The notes: a model not told the origin generated them from the sequence alone. Counted from the first letter of the stretch, positions 48,974 to 61,290 are shown. The stretch is 64,000 nt of DNA from Ricinus communis (GCF_019578655.1 NC_063257.1:28386362-28450361); one strand, 5' to 3'. Numbers and translations are program-made.

Positions 48974-50044
48974 ATAATATCAATACACAATTAAGAAAAC
49001 ACAAAAGAAAGGAAGAACATGAGTGATAAGTCTATACTAGCGAGCGCGAGTGTGAGCTCTTGAAAGAATCTAAAACTTGTTTTCTCATAAGGTAGAAAAC
49101 TGAAATAATATGCTCATTAGCCTTAAGTATTCGATTACGTGCGCTTTTTGTAGTGCGAAAGTCCTCATTCCATAAGAAGAAGAAACTAGAATCTAAATAT
49201 GAATAAATCGATAAAGAAAGATGAATAAAGTGAAGTCAAATCAAGCATAAGAAAGGAGTTGACTGGTCAACAATTCTTGTAGTTCCAAATTTTGTGAGCC
49301 AGCTTAACATAAACAGAGGATAATTCGTGTGTGTCTACCTAATAACACTATGATCCAGATTACTTCATTATATGCATTCCAAACATCAAAACTCTCATAT
49401 TCTCGCTTATATTACACTTAGATTTATTGAAAACAATATGACTTCTTACGCGCATGGATTTATGTCTCATCCTGATTGATAATCAAATTTAGGACTATGA
49501 GAGTTGTTAACCAGTCCTTACGGCAATCCTTGTGTCATAAGGAGTCTTCGTGCCTTGTGGAACAAGGAATGATGAAGATCCCAAATTTTATGAATTAGCT
49601 TAACGAAAATAAGGGAAAATTCATGTGGGCCTACCTAATAACTCCAAACTAAATTACTTAATTATATGCCTCCCAAAGACTAAAGAGTTGTTCCTTATCG
49701 TGCCTAGAGGAACAAGGAATGATGGAGATCTCAATGGTGCCAATCCTGAATTAGAAGATTTGGGCGAGACTCGATTCTCAACATTCCCTCTTTCCTTCAA
49801 AAGATTATTCGAGAATATTCTAAGAATGATATTGATACTCGATCAACTAATTTTCTTTTTTCGCATTTGTCCAAGTCTTAAATCAATGCCTATGATTGCC
49901 ACTTCCACGTGCTTTCACTCAACATTCATGTTTATGCTCTCCAAATAAAATCATAAGTTTTTTGTTCTTTTCTATATGGTTAAGCTTAAGGATCAAATCG
50001 AATAGATTTAAACACAAGGGTAGACAAAGAACACAAAAGAAAGA
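48974..50044 (+). repeat. 1-kb repeat unit copies, rearranged
   Basis: Continues the unit cut at 48190 and adds another rearranged one. The join near 49500-49530 (AGTTGTTAACCAGTCC) matches the one near 33080-33100, and 49690-50040 matches 37940-38280. These shared joins point to duplication after rearrangement. Confidence 0.78.
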
Positions 50045-50840
50045 AAGGACGTGAGTAATAAGTTTGGGGCCAAAGTGTTATTTGGTAATGCCCATGCGAA
50101 TTTCCCCTTGTTTTCATTATGGAATCAATGGAGCGCAATTGACAAGCCTGATCGGAGGCATTGAGGTGTGACTTGATGTTCAAGCAACATGAAATGCAAA
50201 TATATGCACGTAAGGGAGAAATTATGCTACTTTTAATTAATACAAGCATGAATGCATGCGTTTCGATGTTTAAAAGGCATATAATAAAGAAAATAGGGTC
50301 GTAGTGTTATTAGGTACGCCGACACGAATTTCTCCTTATTTTTGTTAAGAAAATTCTGGGAACATAATTGACAAGCTTCATTCATGGCATTGGAGCGTGA
50401 CTTGATGATCAAGCAGAACAAAATGCAAATACAAGCACGTGACGGAGAAATTATATTGTTTCAGTTAATCAAAGTGGGAATGCGCACATTATGATGTTTG
50501 GAACACATATAATGATGTAATTTTGGCCGGAGTGTTATTAGTTAGGCCGATAAGAATTTCCCCTTGTTTCATTAAGCTGACTTATAAAATATGAGACTAC
50601 GAGAGTTGTTGGCTAGTCAACTCCTCTCTAGTTCTTGATTTGACTTTAGTTTATTCATCTCTTTATTTATTTATTCATATTTAGCTTCTAATTTCTTCTT
50701 CTTATGGAATGAGTCTTTTTGACTATGAAAACCGCATGCATCTGAATATTTGAGGCTAGTGAGCATATTATTTTAGTTTTTTACCTTGCAGAGAAATAAG
50801 ATATGGGTTCTTTCAAGACCTTTGCAGACTTATGAAGACT
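50045..50840 (-). repeat. Inverted block of 1-kb repeat pieces, second copy
   Basis: Reverse-oriented unit pieces: TGATGTTCAAGCAACATG near 50175, GGGAGAAATTATG, then a second piece with TTGACAAGCTTCATTC near 50367. After these come GAGACTACGAGAGTTGTTGGC (50590), TTATGGAATGAG (50702) and GTTCTTTCAAGAC (50808), all reverse complements of direct-unit landmarks. It mirrors 35651-36345. Confidence 0.75.
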
Positions 50841-51864
50841 TACACTAGCAAACCTAGTCTTATTGCTGACGTCCTTCCTTTCTTTTGTATTCTTTCTCTC
50901 CCCATGAGTTTAAATCAATTCGATTTGATCCTTATGCTTCGCCATGGAAGAGAATCGGATAAGAAATCCTTGCTTTGTTCTTATTTCTTTCCTTATAGGA
51001 ACAAGGAAGGATGAAGATCCCAATGCTGCAAATCCTGAATCAAAATATTTGGGAGTGCCTCAATTCTCATTGTTCCCTCTTTTCACTAAAAAAATTTTCC
51101 GTGGTCATTTGGAGACTGATATCAATACATGATCAACTAATATTATTTCTCTACATTCATCAAAGTATTGGATCAGTGCCTATGATTGCTATTTTCCATG
51201 TGCTTTCACTCAACACTCATATTTATGCTCCCCAAATAAAACCAAACCATCATACTAGACAGAAATTAGGAAGAAAGACACAAAAGAAACAAACAAAATG
51301 AGAATATAGCCAAGATTTTAGATTCGGTAAGACTAAGCGTAAGGATCAAATCTAGTTGATTTAAACACAAAGGCGGACAAAGAACACAAGACAAAGGAAG
51401 GACGTAAATGATAAGTCTATGCTCGCTAGCGCAAGTGTTGATAAATCCATAAAGTTCTTGAAAGAACCAATAACTTGATTTCCCGCGCGGTAGAAAACTG
51501 AAATAATATGCTCGTTGGCCTTAAGTATTCGGTTGCATGCGGTGTTCATAATGTGAAAGCCCTCATTCCATAAGATGAAGAAACTAGAAGCTAAATATTA
51601 ATAAATAAAGAAAGAAAGATAAATAAACTAGAGTCAAATTAAGAACGGTAGAGGAATTGACTGGGCAACAACTCTCGTAGTCCCAAGTTTTATGAGCCAG
51701 CTTACAAAAAAAAAGGATAAATTCGAGTGGGACTATCCAAAAACATTTTGACCTAAATTACTTCATTATATGAGTCCCAAACATAAAAAGGCTTGCATTC
51801 TCATTTATATTAGACTTCTCCCTTACACGCGTGGATTTACGTCTCATCTTGCTTGATCATTTAT
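50841..51864 (+). repeat. 1-kb repeat unit copy before the second shared-site LTR
   Basis: After a short transition (50841-50990) with inverted pieces, a direct unit runs 51000-51864. It is paralogous to 38310-39099. Landmarks: GATCAACTAATATTATTTC at 51130, GTTCTTGAAAGAAC at ~51450, TTCGGTTGCATGC at 51529. Confidence 0.78.
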
Positions 51865-53422
51865 TCTCACACCCATATTCTAAGTATGTATTCATCCTTT
51901 TAGCATTGCATTTTCGTATAGTATCTTAATTGAATTAAGGTAGTACTTAAGTGTGTTTAATAATAAATAATAGTAGGACTTAATTGAAATGAAACAAAGA
52001 TGGTGGATTGAATTAGGATGAAAGAATAAAAGTTAGAGGGTTCATAAGTAATATGAATAATTCATTAAGGACCTAAAGGGATATTTTACAACTAATCCTA
52101 TCCTATATGTCTAGAATCATCCACTCTCTACTACTAAGTTTCCATATGCATATATGTTCACACACACACACTTAACATAAGAAAAGAAAAGAAAGGAATT
52201 GAGAGAGTTTCTTCCTTAAACAAACTAGTCTAATCTTTTCCCAAGAGGAATTTCAAGGTTTAAGCACTTTTTTGGCCATATTCTTCATCTATAAAGGCTT
52301 TATTTGGTAAGTATTATGAGAGTTTTGATTGATTTGAGTTAGGATTGGTGAGCTGTATTCTCGGGTTGGATTTTTCTGATTTTTCAGCCTCACTATTTAT
52401 TTCATATCTTGAGCTAGAAAACTCCAAATTAGGCGTGGCTTGATGTATAGGAAACTTTAGGATTTAAGTGTGTTTAATATAAAGGCTTATTATTTTGTTG
52501 AATTCTAAGTGAAATTTATCAATTAGGTGTTGGAAAAGTCAAGGAAAATGCAAGTGCAAGGTAGATATTTTGTGGAGCTTGTTAAGTATGACTAAAGGCC
52601 ACTTTCAGTGAGTAGATATCAAGCCCTTGCAAAGTTGATTTCTTTGATTTGAAAGCTGAATATTGAACTTAGAAAAAAAGAAACTTAAAGTTGTTATTTT
52701 AAGCTTATTAAATTTCATATTGGTACTTATTTCAAAATATATTCAATTGGTTTTACAAATTTGAAGTATAATTAACATAAGTAGGTTGTTTGTGTTGGAT
52801 CTTATATGTGATGATCTTATAATTCAACAACAAGAATATTTCAGCTTTTAAATCGCCTAATTAATCAATATATAATGTTAATTAAAGATCTTGGCTTTTT
52901 CTTCATAAGCACAAACATTGATAGCCTTAATCTCATCGATTGCACATTACTTATTTTCACAATTACGGGGCAGTCTGATATAGTTTTATTCTAATGTTAA
53001 AAAGAGCATTCATCCAATGCCTTTGAGCGACTGAAAGTGTACTTTCTTTTCAAGACATGCTCCTCACAATGATGTGTGTTTGAAATGTGTTGAGATTGAT
53101 ATATGCACATGTGATTTGTTTGTGGTTGTTAATGCGCATTAGACAACAAGGAACTAGATTGCAGGCCGGTAAAGGGAAAAGGGCCGGACCATGTTAATAT
53201 AGAGGAAGGGTTAGCCATCTAGTATGCCTAGAGTGGGATTTTGCATGATGATTGATTGGTGATAATCGTTGTGAGGATGGTTAAAATCTATGAGACTTTT
53301 TATACCATTTAAAGTATATGATGTTAATAATTATTATTGCTATTTTGTATGAGTGTTAGAACAATTTCTACAGTGGTGTTTTCTTACTTAACAGAGATTA
53401 ATTGCCTCAAGAATTTGATTCA

Positions 53423-54928
53423 TGATGAGCATAGTTTTACACATATTTGCTTGCATATTATTGCGTATGTTCTTAGCAATTATTGTGCTTTTATTCCCAG
53501 ATCACCCGTGTTTTATGTTCTTTTGCATTTCAGGAACATTTATAGGACCATCATCGGTGTTTAAGCAATTATAGATCAATACGTGCGGAAACGGACGAGA
53601 ATTCATCAAGATCGGACAAGAGACCGCGTTGCACACATTGAGCATGGCCTGAGTCAAGGCCGTGCTGACCATCACGGCCTAGACTTTGGCCGTGACCAAC
53701 CATCAAAACATGGTCTTCAAAACAATAGTTTGGGCACGGTTTCCGTAGCCACCACGGCCTTCAGCACGGCCCGTGGTGGATAACACGGGGAGCAACACGG
53801 CCCGTGGTAGCCAACAGGGGGAAAAACACGGCCGTGGTGAAACCCTACTTGGTGAGATCCACGACGGCCTTGACCACGGCCGTGCTGAGTTAAATATATA
53901 AGAAAAATTCATTTTTCTTAGAGAAGGGAGGGAAAAAGAGTGACATTGAGCCCTAGTGGCTAGTTCAGTTTCTGCATAATACTGAGTGCGAGAGAGAGTT
54001 GCAGTGAGTAAGAATCCCGGAATCGTAAGATTCCGAGTGCAAAACAGTAGTGGAGCAATTCAAGAGGCAGTTTGGGAGATTAATCAAAGTGTAGATCCGG
54101 ATTTGGGTACATTCATCCAATTCGAGAGAAAAGGGTGTACATGTTTTATTTTCATTATTCTTTCATTGTAATTGATTTCCTAGATTGTTTTAGACATGAA
54201 CATGTTTAGCTAGACTGATTTAATCCATTGGGATTTCTTTACTATGTTGGCTTGATATTATATTGTTGGATTGTTTGAGTTGGTTTTGTATTCTTCTTGT
54301 TTTCAGTATTAATAAAATAATGCATTATTCATGAGACGTTGTGAATTGTGATGTTTAGATTGCTTTATGAGATTGAGAAATCCGTTTGGCAATTGGAACT
54401 TTGAATAACAAGAACTGGTTAATAATCGCTTAGAGATAAGGATAATTAACTAGCCGGATTAAGAATTAACAAAGCTTAATAGAGGCGGATTAAAGCTTAA
54501 TGCTAATTTAAGAATCAATCGTTAGGAAGAGATTCCAACTTTAGGTTATTAGGTTTAGGAATTCAGTTATCTCGAGAGAGAAACCGAATTCGGTTAAGAA
54601 TTCATCCACGAGTAGCATAATTAGACTCACTGATCCTTTATCTTTTGTTCAGATGCCAACTAGTTTAGATTCCCTTTGGGTTTGTCTTCTTGTCTTGATT
54701 ATTTCACTTATCAATTACTCCTGCATCTCCCTTAGAACTTAGCTCGTAGTTAATAATTAGTTTAGAATTTATTCATCATCCATTTTAGGTTAATATAACA
54801 AAGAACAAAGAAGTAACTCTGGGCTTTCGCTTTCCCGAGGAATACGACCTTGATACTCGCCATTAGTGCTAGACTGCATCGATAGGTACACTGCCTTAGA
54901 TTGTAGCTAACACGAGTAGCACACATCA
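53423..54928 (+). mobile_element. Athila-type solo LTR with perfect target duplication (1506 bp)
   Basis: Starts TGATGAGC and ends ACACATCA, a 5-bp inverted repeat (TGATG/CATCA). Flanked by identical ATTCA at 53418-53422 and 54929-54933. The paralogous locus near 40550 lacks it and reads continuously. Its 3' block (AATACGACCTTGATACTC near 54840, GCATCGATAGGT near 54876) matches the LTR at 12612-14080. Short open frames within are not supported as genes. Confidence 0.92.
53630..53900 (+). promoter_or_regulatory. Cluster of CACGGCC(C)GTG palindromes upstream of a TATA box
   Basis: Perfect CACGGCCGTG occurs at 53827-53836 and 53875-53884, with at least eight related forms (GGCCGTGCTG, CACGGCCTAG, GCACGGCCCGTGG) between. 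The TATA-like TAAATATATA is at 53891-53900. The cluster is GC-rich amid AT-rich DNA and is placed like an LTR enhancer. A bound factor is not known from the sequence. Confidence 0.5.
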
Positions 54929-55484
54929 ATTCACAATGTTAAATATTTTGTATAATTATATGGTTTTCTTCTACTTATAGTTATCTAAATTTTTTTCTGC
55001 TTGTATATCCATTCACTAAGAATTTTTATACTCATTCTACTCTTTTCATAAATTTTATTCAGGAAGCAAGGCTTGATAATGGGTGGTTGAGCTAGTAAGT
55101 GTGATTAATGGCGAGAGTAAGGTTGGCCAAGATTTCTCGTATGAGGAGTCATATACATACTCATTGTAACTTGTATCTAAATGTTCATCCTTGTTTCATA
55201 CCATGATGCTTATGTACATAAAAAGCTTATGTTATAAAGTTAATGTTGAAAGGAAAACTTTATATATTAACTTATTTAATAATTTTTAATAAAAGCATTT
55301 CTAGTTATAGTCGTTGTAATGAAACATCATATTAAAAAAGTATCTATTTTTCATAATTATGATTTTGAAATACATTATTACATTTACATATGTAAGCATG
55401 TTATAATTCAACTAAACTAAAAAAATTTTAGAAAGCATTTGGTTTTAAATATCCATCCTGGGCTACGTGAGATGAGGTGTGACA

Positions 55485-57867
55485 TCTACGTAATCTCCAA
55501 TGCCACCAACCAAGCCTGTCAATTGCGCTTGCCAATCCTTGTGTAATAAGGAGTCCTTGTCCTTAGAGGAGCAAGGAATGATGGAGATCCCAATGGTGCA
55601 TCTCATGAATAAGAATATCTAGGCATGCCTCGATTCTCGCCCTTCCCTCTTTCCTGTAAAGATTCACCTATAGAATTATATGAATACTTGATCAACTAAT
55701 ATTCTTTTTATTGCATTTGTGCATGCATTGGATCGGTGCCTATGATTGTCGCTTCCATGCGCTTTAACTCAACACTCCTATTTATTACATTTATGATTGT
55801 CGCCAAGTAAAACCAAACCATCATATTAGATAGAAATTAGAAAGAGAGATACAAAAGAAACAAACAAAATGAGAACATAGGTAGGCTTTCGGATTCGATA
55901 TGGAAAGAAATCACAAATTCTTTATTCTCTTCCATTACGGCTAAGCCTAAGAATCAAATCAAATTGATTTAAACATAATGGTAGACAAAGAACATAGAAC
56001 AAAGGAAGGATGTGAGTGATAAGACTAAGTTCACTAGTGCATGTCTTCATAAGTTTGCGAATTTCTTGCAAGATCTGATAACTTGATTTCTCGCAAATTA
56101 GAAAACTAAAATATTAAATACGCTCACTAGCCTCAAGTATTCGGTTGTATGCAGTTTTTATAGTGCGAAATCCTTAATTCTATATGAAGAAGAAACTAGA
56201 AGCTACATATGAATAAATAAATATAGAAAGATGAATAAACTAAAGTCAAATCAAGAACCGGAGAGGAGTTGACTGGTCAACATCTCTCATTGTCCTAAAT
56301 TTTATGATCCAGCTTAACAAAAATAAGGGAAAATCATGAGGGTCTACCTAATAACACGCCGACATAAATTACTTTTTTATCTGCGTCGCGAATATCAAGA
56401 ACTCGCATTCCCATTAGTATTACACTTGGATTAATCAAAACCCACATGATTTCTCATCAACGTGCTTGGATTTATGTCTCGTCTTGCTTGATCATCAAGC
56501 TAAGCCCCAATGGCATCGGTCAAAATTGTCAATTGTGCTTTCATGATTCCTTATGTCAATCCTCATGTCATTAAGAGTCCATATAACTAGAGAAACAAGG
56601 AACGATGGAGATCCCAATTGAGCAAATCTTGAAATGCAATATTTAGGCGTGCCTCCATTCTCGGTGTTCCCTCTTTCCTCCAAAAGATTCATCCGCAATC
56701 ATTTGAAGAATGATATCAATACTCGATTAACTAATTTTTCTTCTTCGCATTTGTCTAAGCATTGGATTGGTGTCTATAATTGTCGCTTCCATGTGCTTTA
56801 ACTTAACACTCCTATTTATGCTTGCCAAATAAAACCAAACCTTCATACAAGACATTGATTAGAAAGAGATGAACAAAAGAAATAAAGAAATGACAACAAA
56901 GGTAGTATTTTAAATTCAATAAGAAATAAGATCGCAAGTTCTTTATTCACTTCCATGGCTAAGCGTAAGGATTGAGTTGATTTAAACAAAAAGGTAGACA
57001 AAGAGCACAAAGGAATGAAAAGACGTCAGCAATAAGTCTAGTTTCACTAGTGCAGGTCTTCATAAGTCCGCAAAGTTCTTGAAAGAACCCGTAACTTAAT
57101 TATCTGCAATGTAGAAAACTGAAATAATATGCTCACTGGCCTGAAATATTCGGTTGCATATGGTTTTTATAATGTGAATGCCCTCATTCCATAAGAAGAA
57201 GAAAGTAGAAGCTAAATATGAGTAAATAAATAAATAAAGATGAAATAAACTAAATTCAATTCAAGAACCAAAGAGGAGTTGATAGGTCAACAAATCTCGC
57301 AGTCCCAAATTTTATAAGGCAATTTAATGAAAACAAGGAGGAATTTTCGTTCGGTAACCTAATAATGCTTCGACCCAAAGTACTTCATTATATACGTCCA
57401 AAACATCAAAACGCTTGCATTCCTACTTATTACCCTTGGATTTATTGAAAACAACATGATTTCTTCCTTACTCCCATGGATTTACGTCTCGTCCTGCTTG
57501 ATCTTCAAGCTAATCCCTATGCCACCAGTCGAGCTTTTTAATTGCATTCCCATGATTCCTTATGCTAATCCTTGTGCCATTCAGAGTCCTCATGCCTAAA
57601 GGAACAAGGAATGATGGAGATTCCAATGGTGAAAATCTTGAATCAGAATATTTGGGCATGACTCGATTCTCGGCATTCCTCTTTCATCCAAAAGATTCAT
57701 CCGTGGTCACTTGAAAATTGATATCAATATTCGATCAACTAAATTTCTCTTATCATATTTGTCCAAGCATTGGTTCGGTGCTTATGACTGTCCCTTCCAT
57801 GCGCTTTAACTCAACACCCTTGTTTATGCTCACCAAATAAAACCAAACCATTATACTTTATAGTGAT
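55485..57867 (+). repeat. 1-kb repeat: more than two consecutive direct units
   Basis: This is the clearest tandem stretch. The GGATCGGTGCCTATGATTG landmark falls at 55730, 56764 and 57772, giving periods of 1034 and 1008 bp. Each unit repeats the full landmark order. The last is cut at ~57867 by a gypsy RT fragment. Frames such as 56495-56698 (minus) are repeat-borne. Confidence 0.85.
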
Positions 57868-58153
57868 TTTGTTGACGGTACATCAATGCACATCCTTCAT
57901 GTTTCGTCCTTTTAGGCACAAGTAAAACTAGAATGGCGTTCATACTTTCCCTAGTCAATCCTTTAGTCATCAATTCTTCAACTTGCCTTTGAAGCTCCTT
58001 AGTCTCCTCGAGGTTGCTCTTATAGGCAAGCCGATTAGGAATAGATGATCCAGGAATGAAATCAATTTGATGCTCTGTTCCTTAATTGGTGGCAATCCTT
58101 GTGGGGTCTCTTGAGAGAATAAATCATCAAATTCCTACAACGAAGAATGCTTA
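57868..58153 (-). pseudogene. Ty3/gypsy reverse transcriptase N-terminal fragment
   Basis: The minus strand carries, across frame changes, EFDDLFSQETPQGLPPI, then PNRLAYKSNLEETKELQRQ, then VEELMTKGLTRESMNAIL, then KDETWRMCID. This is the conserved start of plant chromovirus RT. Two frameshifts are visible, and it ends just past the WRMC motif. It could be another part of the family seen at 41559-43606, which begins further into RT; the ~50 codons between are present in neither. Confidence 0.8.
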
Positions 58154-59545
58154 TGCAACTACAACTAAGGCAGTGAACTTATCAATACAGCCTAGCGTAA
58201 CGACAAGTATTAAAAATATTGTATCCCTCGGGAAAGTGAAATCCTAGAGTTACTACTTCGTTCCTTGTTATCTAGCCTAAAATTAATAACGGAGGTTTCT
58301 AGATTTACTAAACACTAAATTCTAATAATCAAGACAAGAAAGCAAACCCAAAGAGGACCTAGACTACCAAATAAAAGATAATAAATTATTGAGTCTCATT
58401 ATGCTAGCCATGGACGAATTCTAAACTGAATTGGGTTTCCCTCTCGAGACAATCGAATTCCTAAACCTAAAAACCTAAAGTTGGAACTCTTTCTAATGAA
58501 TGATTATTAAGTCAACCTTAAGTTTTAATCCACCTCTACTAAGCTTTGTTAATTCCTAATCCAGCAAATTAATTAACCTTACCTCTAAGTGAAAATTAAC
58601 CTGTTCTTGAAATTAAATTTCCAAACTCAATTTCAATTTCTCAATTGTTAAAAGAATTCTATGAATAGTAATCAATACAATCAATGTAACGAAAACTATA
58701 TTAATATTATTAATTGCAAAAACAGTACAAGAAAGGAAACTCAGACAATCTCAACAATTTAGTAAAAAGCCAACATAGCAAGGAACCGTAATGGGTTCAA
58801 CCAATCTAGCTACACATGTTCATGTCTAAAGCAAATAGGAACTCAATTACAATGAAAGAACAAAGAAATCAAAAAATATACACCCTATTCCTAGAATTGG
58901 ATGAACAACACAAAGCCTTGATCTACACTGCAGGTGATCTCCATAATTGCTTCTTGATTTGCTCCAAAATTCCTCCTCAATCTTCAATCCAAAATCCAGA
59001 TCATAAATCTGATGTTCCAAGGTGGAATCAGTTTCCTAGAAGCCCATTGAAATGCTTGACAACACGTCTAGCAAAATTAAACGGAAGATCAAAAATCAAA
59101 ATCATCGATTTAGAACTCTCCTTTCTCTTTTTGGCTCGTTCCTTTTATTCATTGTGCAAATATGGGCGTGTTCCAGCCTGTGCCCCCCAACACGGGCCGT
59201 GTTGGACTCCAATTGATAGAATGAACTGAATTGAGCATGGCCATGTTCTGGCCCGTGTTAGCAAACAGGGGTCTCTAAGGTCTGTCTGGTTGTGGCGGTT
59301 GTGCTGGTGCAAGTGGTGTTGGACCCTACTACTGTGAAGAAGAAGTGTTTGCATCTATGCGACGTCTCTTGTATTGTGCTTGTCCTAGAGGCTACTGTCT
59401 AATGTGTTCTGACATTATACCTAAAATGGTATTATTCATTAGAAGAAGCATAGAAAATAAAGCATACATAGCAAATAAATAATTCAAGCAGCACAGAATT
59501 TAGTCAAAATTTTGACAGCGTAACGACTAAACAGGCAAAATTGCA
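58154..59545 (-). mobile_element. Athila-type LTR, minus orientation (right boundary uncertain)
   Basis: The low-coordinate side carries the reverse complement of the family 3' block: ATACAGCCTAGCG, GTATCCCTCGGGAAAGTG and CTCTCGAGACAATCG are readable at 58185-58455. The TGCAA at 58154 and TTGCA ending at 59545 form a 5-bp inverted repeat. Spacing to an ATTTTAGG motif is then close to that in the related LTRs. Alternative ends (TGCTT/AAGCA, 58149 to ~59464 or 59490) are possible. A CACGGGCC/GTGTT-rich patch at 59160-59270 matches the promoter region of the family. The frame 58816-59229 is unlikely to be a gene. Confidence 0.65.
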
Positions 59546-60639
59546 TAATAAGAATTAAATAACTAATTATACCTCAACCAACACATAAATTAAAACTTAA
59601 AAACTTAAAATAAACTAAAACTAAAATGAAATAAATAAAATACAAATAAAATAAAATAAAATAAAATAAGACAAAATAATAAAATAAAATAAAAAAATAT
59701 CAAATAAGTAGGTAGAAAAGAGAAAAACAAAATTAAAAGAACATTAAGCAGAATAATATCAAATAAATAAGCAGAGAAAAGAAAGAAAGAAAAACTAATA
59801 AAAATAAAACTAAATAAAATAATAAATAAATAAAAACTAACAGTTAATAATGAAAAGACATTAGAAAATAAAAAAAAGGAAACTTGGTTGATGGCAAAAC
59901 GCGAGAAGATTGCACAAAAATTGAAAATTTGTAGAGAATACCCGAGAGAATAAAAGAATCAGAAGGATTTTTGCTCTGAAACGGTCGTGATACGCCAAAC
60001 GCTCGTGTTCTTCTCCCTTTTTTATGGCTGCTGCATCTTATACACCCATGTTATGGCCCGTTTGCACAACACGAGCCGCGTCCAAGCCTTGCTCCCAACC
60101 AGACCGCGTCCAAGCCTTGCTCCCAATAGTTATACAGGTGTTGATGTACACAGACCGTGTTATAAACCGTGTGACTCTCTGGAATAGTGTAACTTCTCCA
60201 ACTTTTATATCCAACACACCCTGGGCAATAGGACACGAGCTCTATAGAGTAGCACATGCCATGTTGTAGGCCGTGTGACTCTCGAGAACCGTGTAACTTC
60301 ATTTTTCACATTCAACACGCCCTAGGAAGTTGGGCACTGGCCGTGTCTCAAACCGTGTTGGTCCCGTGTTAGAGCCTAGAAATATGCTTTTACTCCGTTT
60401 TTTGCACTAACACCTGTATAACTCAATAATTTGCACAACCAAGAAAATTTTCACCCAAAACAGCATAAAAATGAAAGGAGTTAAGTTCCAAAACAACTGA
60501 AATGTAAAAATGAGCTAAGTATAAAGGATAAATTAAATTCGTAAAAAGAAACATAGAAATGTAAAGGATAAGCTCGGGAATGCCTACCGAAAGCGCTTCT
60601 TTTGACCAAGTCGTGTAGCTGGACTCATGCAGAAAGTCA
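59546..60639. other. Non-coding stretch between LTR and integrase relic
   Basis: 59590-59860 is A-rich low-complexity DNA with repeated AAAAT/AAATA. 60000-60370 is a patch rich in CGTGTT and CCGTGTGACTC motifs, similar in style to the LTR promoter patches, so it may be part of an older LTR. Overlapping frames at 59987-60302 on both strands reflect this patch. I see no gene, no env-like domain and no clear polypurine tract next to the LTR. Confidence 0.5.
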
Positions 60640-61290
60640 ATCTCACAACAGCATATTGACCCGCTCCTCTATCTCAACCGAGTCTCCATGATAATGTTTC
60701 AAACGATGGCCACTCACCTTGAAACTCCCCTTATCGGGATGATGCCACTCAACTATGCCATATGGGAACACCTGCTGGATCACGAACGGTCCTGACCAAT
60801 GACTCCTGAGCTTCCTTGGGAACAAACATAGATGTGAATTGTATAGTAAAACTCAGTCCCCAACTTCAAACTCCTTGGAGCCCCTCAGTTGTTTGTCGTG
60901 CCACTTTTAGTCCGCTCCTTATAGATGAATAACTTGCCATATGCTTGCTGGCGCCACTCATCTAACTCATTGAGCTACTGCCACTATCTCTGTTTACCTA
61001 TAGAATCAACATCAAAATTACAAGTTCTTAAGGCCCAAAGGACTCTATGCTCTAACTCAACAGGTAAATGGTAGGCTTTCCCATACACAAGCCTATAAGG
61101 TGTAAAACCTATAGAAGTACGATAAGCTATCTTGAATGCCCAAAGTGCATCATCTAACTTATTTACCCAATCCTTCCTACTCAACCCAACAGTTTTCTCT
61201 AAAATCCATTTCAAACCTCTATTGGTAACCTCTACTTGCCCACTAGTCTACAGGGTGATAGGGTGTAGAAAACCTCTGAGTCAGAATAAA
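60640..61290 (-). pseudogene. Athila-like integrase C-terminal half
   Basis: Reading down from 61290: the TSGQVEV-like end of the catalytic core with stops, then an open stretch (61214-60984) with [39 protein letters not shown] and the typical [12 protein letters not shown]. Next come LDEWRQQAYGKLFIYKERTK with stops, and finally the C-terminal KLRSHWSGPFVIQQVFPYG (60825-60643). This domain would bind target DNA. Upstream pol (protease, RT, RNase H, integrase N-half) is missing: gag text ends only ~100 bp away at ~61385. It is part of an internally deleted minus-strand element. Confidence 0.87.

Larger units (their letters stand above)
51865..55484. mobile_element. Solo LTR of a chromovirus-type element, copy 2, carrying a nested LTR
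   Basis: Paralogue of 39100-41112, with long near-identical stretches such as TATAGTATCTTAATTGAATT (~51915) and GTTGATTTCTTTGATTTGAA (~52631). Left end TCTCACAC, right end GTGTGACA at 55484. Flanks are TTTAT (51860-51864) and TCTAC (55485-55489), the same TCTAC duplication seen decayed in copy 1. It is interrupted by the Athila-type solo LTR at 53423-54928. Net length without that insert and its duplicated flank is about 2.1 kb. No protein domain is visible; a CA-rich microsatellite is at ~52157-52170. Confidence 0.8.

Noticed and set aside
58816..59229. 137-codon plus frame near 59 kb
   Set aside because: It lies inside an Athila-type LTR in antisense. The sequence matches LTR text, shows no domain and is absent from related LTRs.
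59987..60302. Overlapping 66-83-codon frames on both strands near 60.1 kb
   Set aside because: They come from a CGTGTT-rich non-coding patch; both strands are open, and no env-like or other domain is visible.
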